From CAWEYO01 sp963813315 (GTDB lineage: Bacteria; Pseudomonadota; Alphaproteobacteria; Rhizobiales; Rhizobiaceae): 64,000 nucleotides of DNA. Numbering within the stretch: position 1 is the first letter of the stretch; each line of letters starts with the position of its first letter. Location of the stretch: contig CAWEYO010000002.1 of the NCBI GenBank assembly GCA_963813315.1, positions 1 through 64,000 of the forward strand, read 5' to 3'. The position numbers were made by a program, and so were the translations under genes. The notes beneath the pieces are model-generated. The model was given only the letters and a program-made list of their open reading frames with translations, did no database searches and had not been told where the DNA came from. Positions 61,975 through 64,000 of the stretch are shown in pieces.

Positions 61975-64000
61975 ATGGGCAATTTCAATCTCTCCGCCTG
62001 GGCAGTCCGACACCCGCCGCTCGTGCTGTTCCTGGTCCTGCTGCTGATGGTCGCAGGCACCCTCTCCTACCTGAGGCTCGGACGCGCCGAAGACCCAAAC
62101 TTCACCATCAAGGTTGCGGTCGTTACCACGATCTGGCCGGGAGCAACCGCGCAGGAAATGCAGGATCAGGTTGCCGACCCGATCGAGAAGAAGCTGCAGG
62201 AGCTTCCCTTTTTCAACAAAGTCACGACCTACACCAAACCGTCCTTCACGGCGATGCAGGTCGAGTTCAAGGATTTAACGCCCCCTGCCGAAGTGCCGCA
62301 GCTCTTCTACCAGTTGCGCAAGAAGCTCGACGACATCCGCGCCGACTTGCCGACGGGCCTGATCGGCCCTGCCGTCAACGACGAATACGGCGACGTCGAT
62401 TCCATCCTCTACATGCTGACGGCCGACGGCGCCGACTACGCGCAAATGAAGCGTGTGGCGGAGACGATGCGCCAGAAGCTGCTCAAGGTGGACAACGTGG
62501 CCAAGGTCAACCTTTATGGCGTTCAGGACGAAAAGATCTTCGTCGAATTCAGCCACGCCAAGCTCGCAACTCTTGGAATTTCCCCCCAGGCGATTTTTGA
62601 ATCGCTCGCGAAGCAGAATGCCGTGACCCCGGCCGGAACCGTCGAAACGGGCGCACAGCGCGTGGCGCTGCGCGTCACCGGGGCAGTCGGCGGCGCCAAG
62701 GCGGTGGCCGACACACCTGTCGAATCCGGCGGATCGAGCTTTCGCCTCGGCGATATCGCGACTGTTACGCGTGGGTTCGAGGATCCGCCGAGCTATCTCG
62801 TGCGCCAACGCGGCAAGCCGGCGCTCGGCATCGGTATCGTGATGGCAAAGGGTGCCAACATCCTCGAACTTGGCGAGGATATCGACGCGGCGGTGATGCA
62901 AATCGAATCGACGCTGCCGCAAGGCTTCGATCTCGAAAAGATCGCCGACCAGCCGCACGTCGTCGATCATGCCGTCCACGAATTCACCAAATCCTTTGCC
63001 GAAGCACTGGGCATCGTGCTGCTCGTCAGTTTCCTCTCGCTGGGCTGGCGCACCGGGATCGTGGTGGCCCTTTCGGTTCCCCTCGTGCTCGCCATCACCT
63101 TCATCGTGATGAGCGCTATCGGTCTCGACCTGCAGAGGATCACGCTTGGTGCGCTTATCATCGCGCTCGGGCTTCTCGTTGACGACGCCATCATCGCCGT
63201 CGAGATGATGGTTGTGAAGATGGAACAGGGCTGGGATCGCGAGCGTGCCGCCTCCTTCGCCTGGACCTCGACCGCCTTCCCGATGCTGACCGGAACGCTG
63301 GTCACGGCGGCCGGCTTCCTGCCGGTCGGCTTCGCCAATTCGGCGGTGGGAGAATATGCCGGCGGCATTTTCTGGGTCGTCGCAATCGCGCTGGTGGCGA
63401 GCTGGGTCGTGGCGGTGCTGTTCACACCCTACCTCGGCGTGAAACTCTTGCCCGACTTCACCAGGATCGCGGCGACGCATCGCGATCCGCACGAAATCTA
63501 CGAGACACGCTTCTACAATGCGCTGCGTGGTGTGATCGACTGGTGCGTACGCCATCGCGTCATCGTTGTCCTGGCGACGATCGCCGTATTTGCAGGCGCC
63601 GTTGTCGGCTTCGGCCGCGTGCAGCAGCAATTCTTTCCGCTTTCGGAACGGCCGGAACTGTTTTTCCAGATGCGCCTGCCGGAGGGCACTTCGATCGGCG
63701 TGACGGCGGAGACCGCGCGCAAGGCCGAAAAGATGGTCGAGGGCGACAAGGACGTCACCACCTATACGACCTATATCGGCCAAGGCTCGCCGCGCTTCTG
63801 GCTCGGCCTCAACCCGCAACTGCCAAACGAAGCTTTCGCCGAGATCGTGATCGTCTCGCAGGACGTGGAAGCGCGTGAGCGGATCAAGGCGCGGCTCGAA
63901 AAAGCACTTGCCGGCGGCGCCTTGCCGGATGCGCGCGTGCGCGTCGACCGCTTCAATTTCGGTCCGCCGGTCGGCTTCCCGGTGCAGTTCCGTGTTGTCG
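61975..64000 (+). CDS. RND efflux pump inner-membrane permease (partial, runs off the window)
   Basis: The frame from ATG 61975 (MGNFNLSAWAVRHPPLVLFL) is open to the window end, about 675 codons of a normal roughly 1,030. It shows WPGATAQEMQDQVADPIE, typical of AcrB-like pumps, and the proton-relay pair in LGLLVDDAIIAVEMM. It uses proton motive force to export compounds with the adaptor 158 bp upstream. Substrate unknown. Confidence 0.9.
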   Translation, partial: MGNFNLSAWAVRHPPLVLFLVLLLMVAGTLSYLRLGRAEDPNFTIKVAVVTTIWPGATAQEMQDQVADPIEKKLQELPFFNKVTTYTKPSFTAMQVEFKDLTPPAEVPQLFYQLRKKLDDIRADLPTGLIGPAVNDEYGDVDSILYMLTADGADYAQMKRVAETMRQKLLKVDNVAKVNLYGVQDEKIFVEFSHAKLATLGISPQAIFESLAKQNAVTPAGTVETGAQRVALRVTGAVGGAKAVADTPVESGGSSFRLGDIATVTRGFEDPPSYLVRQRGKPALGIGIVMAKGANILELGEDIDAAVMQIESTLPQGFDLEKIADQPHVVDHAVHEFTKSFAEALGIVLLVSFLSLGWRTGIVVALSVPLVLAITFIVMSAIGLDLQRITLGALIIALGLLVDDAIIAVEMMVVKMEQGWDRERAASFAWTSTAFPMLTGTLVTAAGFLPVGFANSAVGEYAGGIFWVVAIALVASWVVAVLFTPYLGVKLLPDFTRIAATHRDPHEIYETRFYNALRGVIDWCVRHRVIVVLATIAVFAGAVVGFGRVQQQFFPLSERPELFFQMRLPEGTSIGVTAETARKAEKMVEGDKDVTTYTTYIGQGSPRFWLGLNPQLPNEAFAEIVIVSQDVEARERIKARLEKALAGGALPDARVRVDRFNFGPPVGFPVQFRVV

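Noticed and set aside
62275..63819. Minus-strand open frame of 514 codons at the window end
   Set aside because: Antisense to the RND permease, whose motifs are clear in the plus-strand frame; His/Asp/Arg-rich shadow text.
1..64000. tRNA or rRNA genes
   Set aside because: I scanned the gaps by eye and saw no cloverleaf or rRNA-like stretch; a dedicated search tool would be needed to exclude a tRNA fully.

Overview
The window looks like a chromosomal segment of an alphaproteobacterium of the order Rhizobiales/Hyphomicrobiales, probably close to Phyllobacteriaceae/Mesorhizobium. The pointers are GC-rich coding, rhizobial-style palindromic intergenic repeats between many genes, an alphaproteobacterial class I PHA synthase, a ribbon-helix-helix protein and a BTLCP protease. 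The genus cannot be fixed from sequence alone.

Region by region. (1) 0-9.7 kb is a branched-chain amino acid island: LivH/LivM permeases, a LivK-like binding protein, a complete branched-chain 2-oxoacid dehydrogenase complex (bkdA1-bkdA2-bkdB-lpd), an Lrp/AsnC regulator and a divergent leucine dehydrogenase. Several of these genes carry single-base frameshifts. (2) 9.7-13.2 kb holds a MITE-like palindromic element, an alpha/beta hydrolase overlapping a class I PHA synthase gene, and a frameshifted YbaK-type gene. (3) 13.5-18.1 kb is an aa3-type cytochrome c oxidase operon with two adjacent subunit III-like genes and a subunit IV-like gene. (4) 18.5-36.7 kb is the core of the window: an archaeal-type tetrahydromethanopterin (H4MPT)/methanofuran one-carbon block. 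It has fhcBADC, mptG-like, mtdB, mch and fae for formaldehyde oxidation, plus coenzyme-assembly candidates: two ATP-grasp ligases, a CitG-like protein, a HisA/F-related protein, an MfnF-like protein, DUF447, a dihydropteroate synthase-like protein, a flavoprotein, an MfnE-like kinase, and an MfnB-like domain fused to a FolB-like domain. Four full copies of a roughly 105-bp mosaic repeat lie at the junctions between its transcription units. (5) 37.2-40.7 kb has rpe, a thioredoxin-fold protein, gph, a small cytochrome c and a cupin. (6) 41.1-47.9 kb is a coxMSLDEF carbon monoxide dehydrogenase cluster; CoxL carries the form I signature AYRCSFR. (7) 48-59.7 kb has a small Cys/His protein, a lipoprotein of the substrate-binding fold, a LapG-like protease, a type I secretion operon (TolC-ABC-HlyD) riddled with frameshifts, a GGDEF protein, a FucU/RbsD mutarotase and a cold-shock gene. 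(8) 60-64 kb has a TetR regulator, an RND adaptor and the start of an RND pump.

Together the genes suggest a heterotroph that gains extra energy from C1 compounds. Formaldehyde would be oxidised to formate through H4MPT and methanofuran, CO through a Mo-Cu dehydrogenase, and electrons would enter an aerobic chain ending in the cytochrome c oxidase. Branched-chain amino acids feed carbon and PHA stores it. No methanol or methylamine dehydrogenase is present, so the source of formaldehyde is not visible.

Caveat: frameshifts cluster at 0.5-5.5 kb and 50.9-56 kb while the middle is nearly clean. This pattern fits uneven sequence quality at least as well as gene decay, and the broken genes are annotated as intended full-length products.
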